This document shows, one piece after another, positions 35,161 through 44,865 of a stretch of 64,000 bases of DNA. Source of the stretch: Pseudoxanthomonas suwonensis J47 (lineage in GTDB: Bacteria > Pseudomonadota > Gammaproteobacteria > Xanthomonadales > Xanthomonadaceae); the NCBI RefSeq assembly GCF_000513955.1, contig NZ_AZUZ01000018.1, forward strand, positions 1 through 64,000, in the 5' to 3' direction. A program made the translations under genes and the position numbers. Under the pieces are notes generated by a model. The model worked only from the letters and a program-made list of their open reading frames with translations. It was not told where the DNA came from and did not search any database. Each line of letters begins with the position of its first letter. Positions within the stretch are counted from its first letter, which is position 1.

Positions 35161-37935
35161 ATGGACGGACTGGTGGGGTTCCTGGTGCTGCTGGGCCTGG
35201 CGTTGCTTGCCGTGCCCGTGCTGCTGGTGGTCGTGCTGGTCTCGCAGTCCTCGCTGAAGGCGCGGGTGGCCGTGCTGGAGCGCGAGCTGGCCGCGCTGCG
35301 CGGCGCCGGTGCCGCGCGGGCTGGCGACGCCGCGGCAGCGGCGGCGCGTGCGACGGCTCCGCCGGCGTCGACGACGCCCACGGCGTCCGGCGAGGCGCCA
35401 ACGCTGGCCGAACTGATGCGGCGCCAAGCCGGTGGAGAGCCGGCTGCCCCGGCCGCCGCGCCGGCTGCGCCGCCCACCGGGCCTGCCGCCGCGGCGCCTG
35501 CCGTCGAACCGGCTGCGGAGCCACCGCTCGCCTCGCCCGCACCGCCGCCCTTGCCGCCGACGGCGCCACCGCGCCCGGCCACGCCGCGCGCCGTGCCGCC
35601 GGCGCCCGTGGAGAACCCGGTCCTGCGCGCGGTGCGGCGCTGGTTCACCGTCGGCAACGTGCCGGTGAAGATCGGCATGCTGGTGCTGCTGGCCGGCGTG
35701 GCCGCGCTGCTGAAGTACGCAAGCGAGCGCGGCCTGTTCACCCTGCCGCTGGAGCTGCGCCTGGCCGGCGTGGCTGCCGCCGCGCTGGCGGCGCTGGGCT
35801 TCGCCTGGAAGCGGCGCGAAAGCAACCGCGTGTTCGCGCTGAGCCTGCAGGGCGGCGCCATCGGCGTGCTGCTGCTGACCGTGTACGCGGCCGCGCGGCT
35901 GTACGACCTGATGCCCGCGGGCGCCGCGTTCGCGCTGAGCGTGCTGCTGGTGGCCGGCATGGGCCTGCTGGCGGTGCTGCAGGACGCCAGGGCGCTGGCG
36001 GTGTTCGCTTTGCTGGCCGGCTTCCTCGCGCCGGTGTGGCTGTCCACCGGCGGCGGCAGCCATGTCGCGCTGTTCTCCTACTACGCGCTGCTCAACGCGG
36101 CGATCGTGGCGATCGCCTGGTTCCGCTCGTGGCGCATCCTCAACCTGCTCGGCTTCGCCTTCACCTTCGGCATCGGCGGGGTGTGGGCGACGGACCGCTA
36201 CCACCCGGAGCTGTACGCCAGCACCCAGCCGTTCCTGGTGCTGTTCTTCCTGTTCTACCTGGCGGTGCCGGTGCTGTTCGCGCGGCGCCAGCCGGAGGGC
36301 CGCCGCGACCTGCTCGATGGCTGCCTGGTGTTCGGCACGCCGCTGGTGGCCTTCGCCATGCAGGCCGGGCTGCTGGACAGCATCCACCCGGACGGCAGCC
36401 GCATGCCGCTGGCGCTGTGCGCGCTCGGCCTGGGCCTGCTCTACGCCGGCCTGGCGTGGACGCTGCTGCGGCGTGGCGGCTACGCAGTGCTGGGCCAGTC
36501 GCACGCGATCCTCGCGGTGGGCTTCGCCACCCTGGCAGTGCCGCTGGCGCTGTCGGCGCGCGCCACCGCCAGCGTGTTCGCGCTGGAAGGCGCCGGACTG
36601 GTGTGGCTGGGCCTGCGCCAGGGCCGCGCGCTGCCGCAGTTCTCCGGCGCGGCGCTGCAGTTGCTGGCCGCCGGCGCGCTGGCGATCGGCGTCGCCGACC
36701 ATGGTGGCGAAGACCTGCGTTTCCTGGCCAATCCCACCGCGATGGGCGCGCTGCTGGTCGCCCTGGCCGGCTTCGCCAGCGCCCATGCGATGCGCGCGGC
36801 GGGCGAGGCCGGGTACGCGCGGCTGTTCTACCTGTGGGGCCTGGCCTGGTGGTGCGGCAATGGCGTGCACGAGATCGACCGTTTCGTGGCTTCCGACAGC
36901 CGCGGTGACGCGCTGTTCGCCTTCGCCGGCCTGACCGCCTGGCTGGCGGCGGAAGCCTGGCGGCTGCGCCCGGCGCGGCTGCTGGCCTGGACGGTCGCGG
37001 CCGCGTTCGTGGCGATGCCGCTGCTGGCGCTGTGGCAGGACACCGACCACGTACACCCGTTCGGCGGCAGCTGGGGCGCGGCGACGTGGCTGGCGGCCAC
37101 GGTACTGGCGCTGCGCGGGCTGTGGTGCCTGCGCGGAGAGGCGGGCGCGGCCGATGTCGCCCGTTTCGCCTGGTGGATGCTGTGGCCGCTGGCGCTGTCG
37201 CTGTGGCTGGACAGCGTCGCGGTCGACGCCGGCCTGGCGCAGGGCTGGGTGCAGGCGATGTGTGCGCTGCCGTGGCTGGCGCTGCTCGCCCTGTCGCTGT
37301 GGCGCTGGGCGTGGCTGGCGTTCCCGCGCGAGGCGGAGGCCAGCGACGGCCTCCGCACGGTGCTGGTCGGCGCGGCCGTCGCCGTGGTCACGGTGGGCTG
37401 GCTGCAGGCGCTGGCCTTGCCGATGCCGTCCGCGCCGCTGCCGTGGCTGCCGCTGCTCAATCCTGCCGAGCTGGCGCAGCTGGTCGCGCTGGGGCTGGTG
37501 GGCGCCTGGCTGTGGTCGGGACACGCGCCGGCCGGCCTGACGCGCTGGTGCAGCGGGATCCTCGCCGTGGGCGGCTTCCTGCTGGCCAGCGCCAGCACGC
37601 TGCGCACGGTGCACCACTGGGGCGGCCATCCCTGGGTCGAGGGCCTGCTGTCGACCAGCCTGGCCCAGACCAGCCTCACCGTGGTCTGGAGCGTGCTCGG
37701 CGTGATCGGCTGGATCGTCGGCTCGCGCCGCGGGCGGCGCGGCCTGTGGCTGGCCGGCGCGCTGCTGATGGGCGTGGTCCTGGCCAAGCTGCTGCTGGTC
37801 GACCGCCAGCACCTGGGTGGGATGCTGGGCATCGTCTCGTTCATCGCCTACGGCGTGCTGTGCACTATCGTCGGCTACCTGGCGCCGGCACCGCCGCGCG
37901 CCGCACAGGCGGCAGAGGGAGAAGCGAACGCATGA
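35161..37935 (+). CDS. DUF2339 polytopic membrane protein
   Basis: This 924-residue protein has one N-terminal helix (about 4-26), a short coiled segment (LKARVAVLERELAALRG) and a Pro/Ala-rich linker (about 50-150). It continues with more than twenty further hydrophobic helices. The conserved DUF2339 entry motif NVPVKIGMLVLLAGVAALLKYA lies near 163-184. The family is widespread in Gram-negatives and of unknown function; members are among the most membrane-dense bacterial proteins. The ATG at 35161 is the natural start, with GGGGGACGG before it. The stop overlaps the DUF3999 start by four bases. Confidence 0.88.
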   Translation: MDGLVGFLVLLGLALLAVPVLLVVVLVSQSSLKARVAVLERELAALRGAGAARAGDAAAAAARATAPPASTTPTASGEAPTLAELMRRQAGGEPAAPAAAPAAPPTGPAAAAPAVEPAAEPPLASPAPPPLPPTAPPRPATPRAVPPAPVENPVLRAVRRWFTVGNVPVKIGMLVLLAGVAALLKYASERGLFTLPLELRLAGVAAAALAALGFAWKRRESNRVFALSLQGGAIGVLLLTVYAAARLYDLMPAGAAFALSVLLVAGMGLLAVLQDARALAVFALLAGFLAPVWLSTGGGSHVALFSYYALLNAAIVAIAWFRSWRILNLLGFAFTFGIGGVWATDRYHPELYASTQPFLVLFFLFYLAVPVLFARRQPEGRRDLLDGCLVFGTPLVAFAMQAGLLDSIHPDGSRMPLALCALGLGLLYAGLAWTLLRRGGYAVLGQSHAILAVGFATLAVPLALSARATASVFALEGAGLVWLGLRQGRALPQFSGAALQLLAAGALAIGVADHGGEDLRFLANPTAMGALLVALAGFASAHAMRAAGEAGYARLFYLWGLAWWCGNGVHEIDRFVASDSRGDALFAFAGLTAWLAAEAWRLRPARLLAWTVAAAFVAMPLLALWQDTDHVHPFGGSWGAATWLAATVLALRGLWCLRGEAGAADVARFAWWMLWPLALSLWLDSVAVDAGLAQGWVQAMCALPWLALLALSLWRWAWLAFPREAEASDGLRTVLVGAAVAVVTVGWLQALALPMPSAPLPWLPLLNPAELAQLVALGLVGAWLWSGHAPAGLTRWCSGILAVGGFLLASASTLRTVHHWGGHPWVEGLLSTSLAQTSLTVVWSVLGVIGWIVGSRRGRRGLWLAGALLMGVVLAKLLLVDRQHLGGMLGIVSFIAYGVLCTIVGYLAPAPPRAAQAAEGEANA

Positions 37936-39317
37936 CCGCAACCAGGGCCATCGCACGGAGCGCATTCGCGCTGGTCGCGCTGCTGCCGCTGCTTGCCACC
38001 GCCGGCGAGCGCGGGCAGTACGCCAGGCAATGGCCGCTGGCGCTGGGCCAGGAGGAAAGCGGCGCCTACCGCGTGGTGCTCGACGAGGCGGTCTACCGCA
38101 GTGCGATCGATCCGGCGCTGGGGGACGTTGAGGTGTTCAACGCGGCCGGCCGGCCGCTGCCGGCCGCACTGCTGTCGCCGGAGCAGCCGCTGGCACGGGC
38201 GCCGCGCACGCTGGCCCTGCCGTGGTTCCCGCTGCCGGCGCAGGACCCCGCCGTCGGCGGTGGCGACCTGCGCCTGGTGGCCGAGCGCGATGGCGAGGGC
38301 GGCATCGTCCGCATCGAGGCCGGCGTGGTCCCGCGCGACGGCGAAGCGCATGCGCCCGGGCAATGGCTGGTCGATGCGAGCCGCCTGCGCGAACCGGTGC
38401 GCGCGCTGCTGCTGGAATGGGAGCAGCCGCAGCAGTCGCTGCAGGCGCGCTACCGCGTCGAAGGCAGCGACGACCTGGGCCAGTGGCGCACGCTCAATGG
38501 CGGCACCACCCTGCTGGACCTGGAACGCGGCGGCGAACGCCTGCGCCAGGGCCGCATCACCCTGGACCGGCAGGCGCGCTATCTGCGCCTGCTGCCGGTC
38601 GGGCCGGGCCCGGTGCCGGTGCTGACCGGCGTGGTCGCCGAACTCTCGCCGCCGCCGCCGGACACCCGTTGGGAATGGCTGGAGATCCGCGGCGAACGGC
38701 GCAGCGAGGGTGGCCAGGAGCATTTCGACTTCGTCCTGCCGGGACGCTTCCCGATGGAGCGCGCCGACGTGCACCTGCCCGGCAACAACGCCGAGCAGTG
38801 GAGCCTGTACAGCCGCGAGCGCGGCGACGGCTCGTGGCTGTGGCGCGCCGGACCGTGGATGGCCTTCCAGGTCGGCGGCGCCGAAGGTGCCAGCCAGTCC
38901 GAACCGAAGCCGCTGCCGCGGACGGTGCGCGACCGCCACTGGCGGCTGACGCCGGGCACGCCGGTCGGCGACGCCGAACCGGTGCTGCGCCTGGGCTACC
39001 GGCCCGAGGTCCTGGTGTTCCTGGCGCAGGGCGAGCCGCCGTTCGCGCTGGCCGCCGGCAGCGCGAACGCACGCCGCACCGAGGCGCCGATCCCCGGCCT
39101 GCTCGAGGCGCTGCGCAAACAGCGCGGCGCTGGCTGGCAGCCAGCGCCGGCCTACCTCGCCGAGGCCCCGGAGGAACTGGCCGGCGAGCGCGCGCTGCGC
39201 CCGCAGCAGCAGGTCGACTGGAAGTCGCTGCTGCTGTGGGGCCTGCTGGTCGCCGGCGCGGTGCTGGTGGCCGCGCTGGGCCTGAGCCTGCTGCGGCGTC
39301 CGCCCGCCCAAAGCTGA
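37932..39317 (+). CDS. DUF3999 domain-containing membrane-anchored protein
   Basis: This 461-residue protein has a signal peptide (about 1-24, LPLLATAGERGQYARQWPL), a large periplasmic beta-rich region and a single C-terminal membrane helix (about 430-452). Segments such as YRVVLDEAVYRSA, DVEVFNAAGRPLPAAL and ARYLRLLPVG fit DUF3999. It is translationally coupled to DUF2339 (ATGA), an association seen across many proteobacteria, so the two probably form one complex with DUF3999 as the periplasmic part. The biochemical role is unknown. Confidence 0.87.
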   Translation: MTATRAIARSAFALVALLPLLATAGERGQYARQWPLALGQEESGAYRVVLDEAVYRSAIDPALGDVEVFNAAGRPLPAALLSPEQPLARAPRTLALPWFPLPAQDPAVGGGDLRLVAERDGEGGIVRIEAGVVPRDGEAHAPGQWLVDASRLREPVRALLLEWEQPQQSLQARYRVEGSDDLGQWRTLNGGTTLLDLERGGERLRQGRITLDRQARYLRLLPVGPGPVPVLTGVVAELSPPPPDTRWEWLEIRGERRSEGGQEHFDFVLPGRFPMERADVHLPGNNAEQWSLYSRERGDGSWLWRAGPWMAFQVGGAEGASQSEPKPLPRTVRDRHWRLTPGTPVGDAEPVLRLGYRPEVLVFLAQGEPPFALAAGSANARRTEAPIPGLLEALRKQRGAGWQPAPAYLAEAPEELAGERALRPQQQVDWKSLLLWGLLVAGAVLVAALGLSLLRRPPAQS

Positions 39318-39323
39318 GCCGGT

Positions 39324-39353
39324 TTGCGCAGCGCGGCGCGGGGGCGGGACAAT
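39324..39353 (+). promoter_or_regulatory. Candidate pgk promoter
   Basis: TTGCGC (39324-39329) and GACAAT (39348-39353) are separated by 18 bases, the same TTGCGC-N18 arrangement as at rpmE2. This gives a leader of roughly 90 bases before pgk. Confidence 0.4.
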
Positions 39354-39448
39354 GCCGCTCCCCGGCGCGCCTGCCGCCGCCGATCGCGGCCGAACATCGC
39401 AACGGCCCGCCGCCACCACGAACACACCCCACCTAGCGAGACCGAACG

Positions 39449-40639
39449 ATGACGATCCTGCGGATGACCGACCTCGACCTTGCCGGCAAGCGCGTGCTGA
39501 TCCGGCAGGACCTCAACGTGCCGATCGAACACGTTGACGGACAGCCGGGCCGCATCACTTCCGAGCAGCGCATCACCGCCTCGGTGCCGACCCTGAAGCT
39601 GGCCCTGGAGAAGGGCGCCGCGGTGATGGTCACCTCGCACCTGGGTCGCCCGAAGGAGGGCCAGTGGAGCGAGGCCGATTCGCTGGCGCCGGTGGCCGCG
39701 CGCCTGTCCGAGCTGCTGGGCGTCGAGGTGCCGCTGGTGAAGGACTGGGTCGACGGCGTCGAGATCAAGCCGGGCCAGATCGTCCTGCTCGAGAACTGCC
39801 GCATGAACGTCGGCGAGGGCAAGGACGACGAGGCGCTGGCGAAGAAGTACGCCGCGCTGTGCGACGTGTTCGTGATGGACGCCTTCGGCACCGCGCACCG
39901 CGCCCAGGCCTCGACCCACGGCGTGATCCGCTTCGCCCCGGTCGCCGCCGGCGGCCCGCTGCTGATGGCCGAGCTGGACGCGCTGGACAAGGCGCTGGCC
40001 AACCCGGCGCGCCCGCTGCTGGCGATCGTCGCCGGCAGCAAGGTCTCGACCAAGCTGGAACTGCTCAGCAACCTGGTCGGCAAGGTCGACCAGCTGATCG
40101 TCGGCGGCGGCATCGCCAACACCTTCATCGCCGCGGCCGGCTACCCGGTCGGCAAGTCGCTGTACGAAGCCGACCTGATCGAAACCGCGAAGAAGATCGA
40201 CGCCGAGGCGAAGGCGCGCGGCGCGCAGATCCCGCTGCCGGTCGACGTGGTGGTGGCGCCGGCGTTCGCCGCCGACGCGCCGGCCACGGTCAAGCCGGTG
40301 GACCAGGTGGGCGCCGACGACATGATCCTGGACATCGGCCCGCAGACCGCCGCGCAGTACGCCGGACTGATCAAGGCCGCCGGCACCGTCGTCTGGAACG
40401 GCCCGGTCGGCGTGTTCGAGTTCGACGCCTTCGGCAAGGGCACCGAGACGCTGGCCCGCGCGATCGCGGAGTCGAAGGCGTTCTCCATCGCCGGCGGCGG
40501 CGACACCCTGGCCGCGGTCGACAAGTACGGCATCGCCGGCGACGTCAGCTACATCTCCACCGGCGGCGGCGCCTTCCTCGAGTTCCTCGAAGGCAAGACC
40601 CTGCCGGCGGTGGCGGCGCTGGACGCGCGCGGCGCGTAA
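39449..40639 (+). CDS. pgk: Phosphoglycerate kinase
   Basis: This 396-residue glycolytic kinase transfers phosphate from 1,3-bisphosphoglycerate to ADP. Conserved parts are [21 protein letters not shown] (substrate Arg/His), [42 protein letters not shown], the nucleotide site WNGPVGVFE and the C-terminal [10 protein letters not shown] small insertion (EHVDGQPGR) sits after the first strand. The start at 39449 has only a weak ribosome binding site (GCGAG). Confidence 0.97.
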   Translation: MTILRMTDLDLAGKRVLIRQDLNVPIEHVDGQPGRITSEQRITASVPTLKLALEKGAAVMVTSHLGRPKEGQWSEADSLAPVAARLSELLGVEVPLVKDWVDGVEIKPGQIVLLENCRMNVGEGKDDEALAKKYAALCDVFVMDAFGTAHRAQASTHGVIRFAPVAAGGPLLMAELDALDKALANPARPLLAIVAGSKVSTKLELLSNLVGKVDQLIVGGGIANTFIAAAGYPVGKSLYEADLIETAKKIDAEAKARGAQIPLPVDVVVAPAFAADAPATVKPVDQVGADDMILDIGPQTAAQYAGLIKAAGTVVWNGPVGVFEFDAFGKGTETLARAIAESKAFSIAGGGDTLAAVDKYGIAGDVSYISTGGGAFLEFLEGKTLPAVAALDARGA

Positions 40640-40761
40640 GACGACGCGACCGGGCCCGCAAGCCGGGTCCGGTCGTCAGCAGGCAATGGAAGCGGGGCCA
40701 TGCCCCGGGGCGGGAGGCCCGCCGCGCTGGGCGACGCGCGCCGGCGGCGGGCGACCGCGGC

Positions 40762-41193
40762 TCAGCGGTGGAAGTCGCCGGCCGCCTCGGGCTGGTAACG
40801 CACCGACTTGACGCGCAGCTTCAGGCGGCGGCCGCCCGGTGCGTCCCAGTCGATCTGCTGCCCGACCGACAGGCCGAGCAGGGCGCTGCCGACCGGCGCC
40901 AGCACCGACACCCGGCCGCGTTCGACGTCGGCCTCGTTCGGGTACACCAGGGTCAGCATGTGGGTCTCGCCGCTGGCCATGTCCTCGCATTCGACCTGCG
41001 AATGCATGGTGACCACGTCGGCGGGGATCTGTTCCGGCGGCAGCACTTCCGCGCGGTTGAGCTCGTCCATCAGCGCGATCGCGGCCGGATGGCGGCTCAG
41101 CACCGGGGAATCGAGCAGGGCCTCGAGCCGCGCCAGGTCGCGGCTGGAAATGATCAGGGAAGGCGGCAGGCCGCTGGCGGGGACGTTGGTCAT
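40762..41193 (-). CDS. rnk: Nucleoside diphosphate kinase regulator (Rnk/GreA-fold)
   Basis: This 143-residue protein has a short N-terminal coiled coil (SRDLARLEALLD) and a C-terminal GreA/GreB-type FKBP-like domain (VYPNEADVERGRVSVLAPVGSALLGLSVGQQIDW). That is the Rnk architecture. Rnk binds RNA polymerase near the secondary channel and affects nucleoside diphosphate kinase levels. GAGGAG is well placed before the ATG at 41193; the open frame upstream has no site. The leader carries an intrinsic terminator hairpin (41232-41264). It is downstream of oxyR on the same strand. Confidence 0.88.
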   Translation of the reverse strand: MTNVPASGLPPSLIISSRDLARLEALLDSPVLSRHPAAIALMDELNRAEVLPPEQIPADVVTMHSQVECEDMASGETHMLTLVYPNEADVERGRVSVLAPVGSALLGLSVGQQIDWDAPGGRRLKLRVKSVRYQPEAAGDFHR

Positions 41194-41231
41194 GGATACT
41201 CCTCGTTGCAATGCGCGGCAGGCGCGCACGT

Positions 41232-41264
41232 ATGAAGAAAGGGCGGCGCGTTTCCGCACCGCCC
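41232..41264 (-). terminator. Intrinsic terminator/attenuator between oxyR and rnk
   Basis: On the minus strand GGGCGGTGCG (41264-41255) pairs with CGCGCCGCCC (41250-41241), including one G-U pair, around a GAAA tetraloop, and is followed by TTTCTT. It lies 70 bases after the oxyR stop and 38 bases before the rnk ATG, so it ends oxyR transcripts. If the rnk promoter is upstream of it, it would also attenuate rnk. Confidence 0.7.
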
Positions 41265-41334
41265 GGGGTCATCTGGTTGTAGGGCTAAGCTAGCCCGGAA
41301 GCGGCGCGGATTCAACCGCGCGGCAGGCCCGCGT

Positions 41335-42306
41335 TCAGGCCCAGTCGCTGCGCGGCGGGGGCGCCGCCGGGACCGTGCCGCGCGGCCTGGCCGGCTCTTC
41401 CTCCACCGGCGACAGCAGGCCGGGCGGGAGGTCGCGGAACACCTGCGCCAGCCGCTCCAGGAAGCCGGCCATCGCCGAGCTGCGGCGCCAGGCCATGGCG
41501 ATGCTGCGGCTGGGGTGGGAGTCGGAGAAGCCCAGCAGGTGGATGTTGTCCGAACGCGCCACCGGCGGCTTCACCGCCAGGGTCGGCAGCAGGGTCACGC
41601 CGACGTTGGCGGCGACCATCTGCCGCAGCGTCTCCAGGCTGGTGGCGCGGAACTCGGTCTTCTCCAGCGCGCCGGACAGGCGGCACACGTCCAGCGCCTG
41701 TTCGCGCAGGCAGTGGCCGTCCTCGAGCAGCAGCAGGCGCTGTTCGCCCAGCTCGTCGAGGGTCAGGGTCTTGCGCTTCGACAGCGGGTGGGTTTCCGGC
41801 ACCGCCAGCACGAACGGTTCCTCGAACAGGAACTCGGTGTGCAGCTGTTCGTCGTGCACCGGCAGGGCGAGGATCGCCGCGTCCAGCTTGCCCTCGCGCA
41901 GGCGCGTGAGCAGCTCGTCGCTCTTCTCCTCGACCAGCAGCAGCTCCAGGTGCGGGAAGCGTGCACGCACGCGTGGCACCACGTGTGGCAGCAGGTACGG
42001 CGCCAGCGTCGGGAAGATGCCCAGGCGCACCGCGCCGGCTTCCGGGTCCCGGCTGCGCCGCGCGGCCTCCTTCATCTGCTCGACCTCGGCCACGATCCGG
42101 CGCGCACGCTCGGCGGCCTCGCGGCCGGCGGGAGTGAGCATCACCTTGCGCGGGGCGCGCTCGACCAGCGGCACGCCCAGCTCGTCTTCCAGCTTGCGGA
42201 TCTGGGTGGAGAGGGTGGGCTGGCTGACGTAGCAGGCCGCGGCGGCCCGGCCGAAGTGCTTGTGATCGGCCAGGGCCACCAGGTATTTGAGGTCGCGCAG
42301 GTTCAT
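41335..42306 (-). CDS. oxyR: LysR-type peroxide sensor OxyR
   Basis: This 323-residue regulator has an N-terminal winged helix-turn-helix (DLKYLVALADHKHFGRAA, YVSQPTLSTQIRKLEDELG) and a periplasmic-binding-protein-like effector domain. The redox pair is present: DGHCLREQALDVCRL places cysteines near 199 and 208, as in E. coli OxyR. H2O2 forms the disulfide and turns on peroxide defence genes. The gene follows ahpF on the same strand after 62 bases, so the regulator may be cotranscribed with its targets. The ATG at 42306 is the family start. Confidence 0.96.
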   Translation of the reverse strand: MNLRDLKYLVALADHKHFGRAAAACYVSQPTLSTQIRKLEDELGVPLVERAPRKVMLTPAGREAAERARRIVAEVEQMKEAARRSRDPEAGAVRLGIFPTLAPYLLPHVVPRVRARFPHLELLLVEEKSDELLTRLREGKLDAAILALPVHDEQLHTEFLFEEPFVLAVPETHPLSKRKTLTLDELGEQRLLLLEDGHCLREQALDVCRLSGALEKTEFRATSLETLRQMVAANVGVTLLPTLAVKPPVARSDNIHLLGFSDSHPSRSIAMAWRRSSAMAGFLERLAQVFRDLPPGLLSPVEEEPARPRGTVPAAPPPRSDWA

Positions 42307-42368
42307 TGCAGCATCCCTCCGGTTTCCGGACTGTAGCACCGGGCGGGCGAGGGGCCCGCCGCAGTGCG

Positions 42369-43967
42369 TCAGACCGCGGTTTCGACCTCGGCCGGCGCCG
42401 TTTCCTTCGGCGCCGAAGTGCGGATCAGGTGGTCGAACGCGGCCAGCGAGGCCTTGGCGCCTTCGCCCATGGCGATGACGATCTGCTTGTACGGCACGGT
42501 GGTGCAGTCGCCCGCGGCGAACACACCCGGCACCGAGGTCTGGCCGCGCTCGTCGACGACGATCTCGCCGCGCGGGCTCAGTTCCACCGTGCCCTTGAGC
42601 CATTCGGTGTTGGGCAGCAGGCCGATCTGCACGAACACGCCTTCCAGGTCGATGCGGTGGCTGTCGCCGCCGACGCGGTCCTTGAAGACCAGGCCGACGA
42701 CCTTCTGCCCGTCGCCCAGCACTTCGGTGGTCTGCGCGCTGGTGATGATGGTGACGTTCGGCAGGCTGCGCAGCTTGCGCTGCAGGACCTCGTCGGCGCG
42801 CAGCTTGCCGTCGAACTCGACCAGGGTGACGTGGGAAACGATGCCGGCCAGGTCGATCGCCGCCTCGACGCCGGAATTGCCGCCGCCGATCACCGCCACC
42901 CGCTTGCCCTTGAACAGCGGGCCGTCGCAGTGCGGGCAGTAGGCCACGCCCTTGTTGCGGTACTCGTTCTCGCCGGGCACGTTCATCTGCCGCCAGCGCG
43001 CGCCGGTGGACAGGATCACGGTCTTGGACTTCAGCGAGGCGCCATTGGCCAGCTTGACCTCGACCAGCCCGTCGGCGCCGGCCGGGACCAGGGCCTCGGC
43101 ACGCTGCAGGTTCATCACGTCCACGTCGTACTCGCGCACGTGCTGCTCCAGCGCCGCGGCCAGCTTCGGACCCTCGGTGTGCTGGACGGAGATGAAGTTC
43201 TCGATCGCCATGGTGTCCAGCACCTGGCCGCCGAAGCGCTCGGCCGCCACGCCGGTGCGGATGCCCTTGCGCGCGGCGTAGATCGCCGCCGCGGCACCGG
43301 CCGGGCCGCCGCCGACGACCAGCACGTCGAACGCGTCCTTCTTCGCGATCTTCGCCGCCTCGCGCGCTTCGGCGCCGGTGTCGAGCCTGGCGACGATCTC
43401 CTCCAGGCCCATGCGGCCGTAGGCGAACAGCTCGCCGTTGAGGAACACCGCCGGCACCGACATCACCTGGCGGGAGTCGACCTCGTCCTGGAACAGGGCG
43501 CCGTCGATGGCCACGTGCTTGATGCCCGGGTTCAGCACCGCCATCAGGTTGAGCGCCTGGACCACGTCCGGGCAGTTCTGGCAGGACAGCGAGAAATAGG
43601 TCTCGAAGCGGAACTCGCCTTCCAGCGACTTCACCTGCTCGATGACGTCGGCCGCGGCCTTGGACGGATGCCCGCCCACCTGCAGCAGGGCCAGCACCAG
43701 CGAGGTGAACTCGTGGCCCATCGGCAGGCCGGCGAAGCGCAGGCTGATGTCCTGCCCCGGGCTGGTGATGGCGAAGGACGGCTTGCGCTCGGCGTCGTGG
43801 CGGCGCACCTCCAGGCTCACCTGCGGCGACAGGCCTTCGATGTCGTTCAGCAGCTCCAGCATCTCGGCCGAGGCGTCGCTGTCGTCGAGCGAGGCGACCA
43901 GGTGGACCGGACGGGTCAGGCGCTCCAGGTAGGCCTGCAGCTGGGTCTTGAGGGCTTCATCCAACAT
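42369..43967 (-). CDS. ahpF: Alkyl hydroperoxide reductase subunit F
   Basis: This 532-residue flavoprotein passes electrons from NADH to AhpC. The N-terminal domain has two thioredoxin-like folds with CxxC in [10 protein letters not shown]. The C-terminal thioredoxin-reductase-like part has the FAD site [19 protein letters not shown] as the second redox pair, and [12 protein letters not shown] for NADH. It ends with [16 protein letters not shown]. The start at 43967 follows a GGAG element. It is separated from ahpC by 241 bases with large inverted repeats. Confidence 0.96.
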   Translation of the reverse strand: MLDEALKTQLQAYLERLTRPVHLVASLDDSDASAEMLELLNDIEGLSPQVSLEVRRHDAERKPSFAITSPGQDISLRFAGLPMGHEFTSLVLALLQVGGHPSKAAADVIEQVKSLEGEFRFETYFSLSCQNCPDVVQALNLMAVLNPGIKHVAIDGALFQDEVDSRQVMSVPAVFLNGELFAYGRMGLEEIVARLDTGAEAREAAKIAKKDAFDVLVVGGGPAGAAAAIYAARKGIRTGVAAERFGGQVLDTMAIENFISVQHTEGPKLAAALEQHVREYDVDVMNLQRAEALVPAGADGLVEVKLANGASLKSKTVILSTGARWRQMNVPGENEYRNKGVAYCPHCDGPLFKGKRVAVIGGGNSGVEAAIDLAGIVSHVTLVEFDGKLRADEVLQRKLRSLPNVTIITSAQTTEVLGDGQKVVGLVFKDRVGGDSHRIDLEGVFVQIGLLPNTEWLKGTVELSPRGEIVVDERGQTSVPGVFAAGDCTTVPYKQIVIAMGEGAKASLAAFDHLIRTSAPKETAPAEVETAV

Positions 43968-44062
43968 CGATCGACTCCGAAGGAGAAAAGGGGGGCAGGG
44001 CGGGCGCCGGGCAAGCGCTCCGCGGGGCGGACCTGCGTTGCAGGCCACCGGGAATGCGGGGA

Positions 44063-44143
44063 AGTGGACCGGAACCCACGCCGGCCTGCGTGGCGCGCCG
44101 CGCGGCAGCGGTGGCTGCGTGGGAGCGAGGGCTCCGGTCCACT
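44063..44143. repeat. Large inverted repeat between ahpC and ahpF
   Basis: Perfect 11-bp arms AGTGGACCGGA (44063-44073) and TCCGGTCCACT (44133-44143) are continued inward by CCCACG/CGTGGG (44075-44080/44118-44123). Transcribed from ahpC toward ahpF, this is a long stem-loop. It could limit ahpF relative to ahpC by attenuation or processing, or be a dispersed repeat. Confidence 0.5.
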
Positions 44144-44174
44144 CCCTCGTCGATGTGCTGACGAAGGAGGGGAT

Positions 44175-44199
44175 GCCGCTCCCGCCAGGCGGGAGCGGC
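44175..44199 (-). terminator. Hairpin directly after ahpC
   Basis: GCCGCTCCCG (44175-44184) and CGGGAGCGGC (44190-44199) form a perfect 10-bp stem, starting about 9 bases after the ahpC stop. No U-tract follows on the minus strand. It may be a 3' stabiliser of ahpC mRNA or a partial terminator. Confidence 0.5.
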
Positions 44200-44208
44200 G
44201 GGTACCGC

Positions 44209-44772
44209 TTAGATCTTGCCGACCAGGTCCAGCGACGGAGCGATGGTCTTGGCGCCTTCCTTCCACTTGGCCGGGCAGACCTGGCCCGGGTTGGCGGCGA
44301 CGAACTGGGCGGCCTTCAGCTTGCGCAGGGTCTCCGAGACGTCGCGGGCGATCGCGTTGTCGTGGATTTCCAGGGTCTTGATGACGCCTTCCGGGTTGAT
44401 GATGAAGGTGCCGCGCAGGGCCAGGCCTTCTTCCTCGATGTGCACGCCGAAGGCGCGGGTCAGCTGGTGGGTCGGGTCGCCGACCAGCGGGAACTGGGCC
44501 TTGCCCACCGCCGGGGAGGTCTCGTGCCACACCTTGTGCGAGAAGTGGGTGTCGGTGGTCACGACATAGACCTCGGCACCGGCCTTCTGGAACTCGGCGT
44601 AGTTGTTGGCGGCGTCCTCGACCTCGGTCGGGCAGTTGAAGGTGAAGGCGGCCGGCATGAAGATCACGACCGACCACTTGCCCTTCAGGCTGGCGTCGGT
44701 GACTTCGATGAACTCGCCATTCTGGAAGGCGGTGGCCTTGAACGGCTTGACCGTCGTATTGATCAGGGACAT
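44209..44772 (-). CDS. ahpC: Alkyl hydroperoxide reductase subunit C (2-Cys peroxiredoxin)
   Basis: This 187-residue peroxiredoxin reduces H2O2, organic peroxides and peroxynitrite in the cytoplasm. The peroxidatic Cys47 is in [11 protein letters not shown] and the resolving Cys166 in GQVCPAKW. The C-terminal helix contains the YF-type region replaced by LDLVGKI. AGAGGA lies upstream of the ATG. An OxyR-type site and an imperfect -10 are seen upstream, which fits peroxide induction. Confidence 0.97.
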   Translation of the reverse strand: MSLINTTVKPFKATAFQNGEFIEVTDASLKGKWSVVIFMPAAFTFNCPTEVEDAANNYAEFQKAGAEVYVVTTDTHFSHKVWHETSPAVGKAQFPLVGDPTHQLTRAFGVHIEEEGLALRGTFIINPEGVIKTLEIHDNAIARDVSETLRKLKAAQFVAANPGQVCPAKWKEGAKTIAPSLDLVGKI

Positions 44773-44833
44773 TCGATGGTTCCTCTGAGGGGTGGGTGAA
44801 ACTTGGTGATCGCCATCCTAGGCCGGTTCGATA

Positions 44834-44839
44834 GGTATA
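44834..44839 (-). promoter_or_regulatory. Candidate -10 of ahpC
   Basis: On the minus strand TGC-TATACC forms an extended -10 hexamer (44839-44834). The -35 position (TCTAAT) is poor, as expected for an activator-dependent promoter. The leader would be about 55 bases. Confidence 0.45.
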
Positions 44840-44865
44840 GCAAATCGATTAAAAGGATTAGATAG

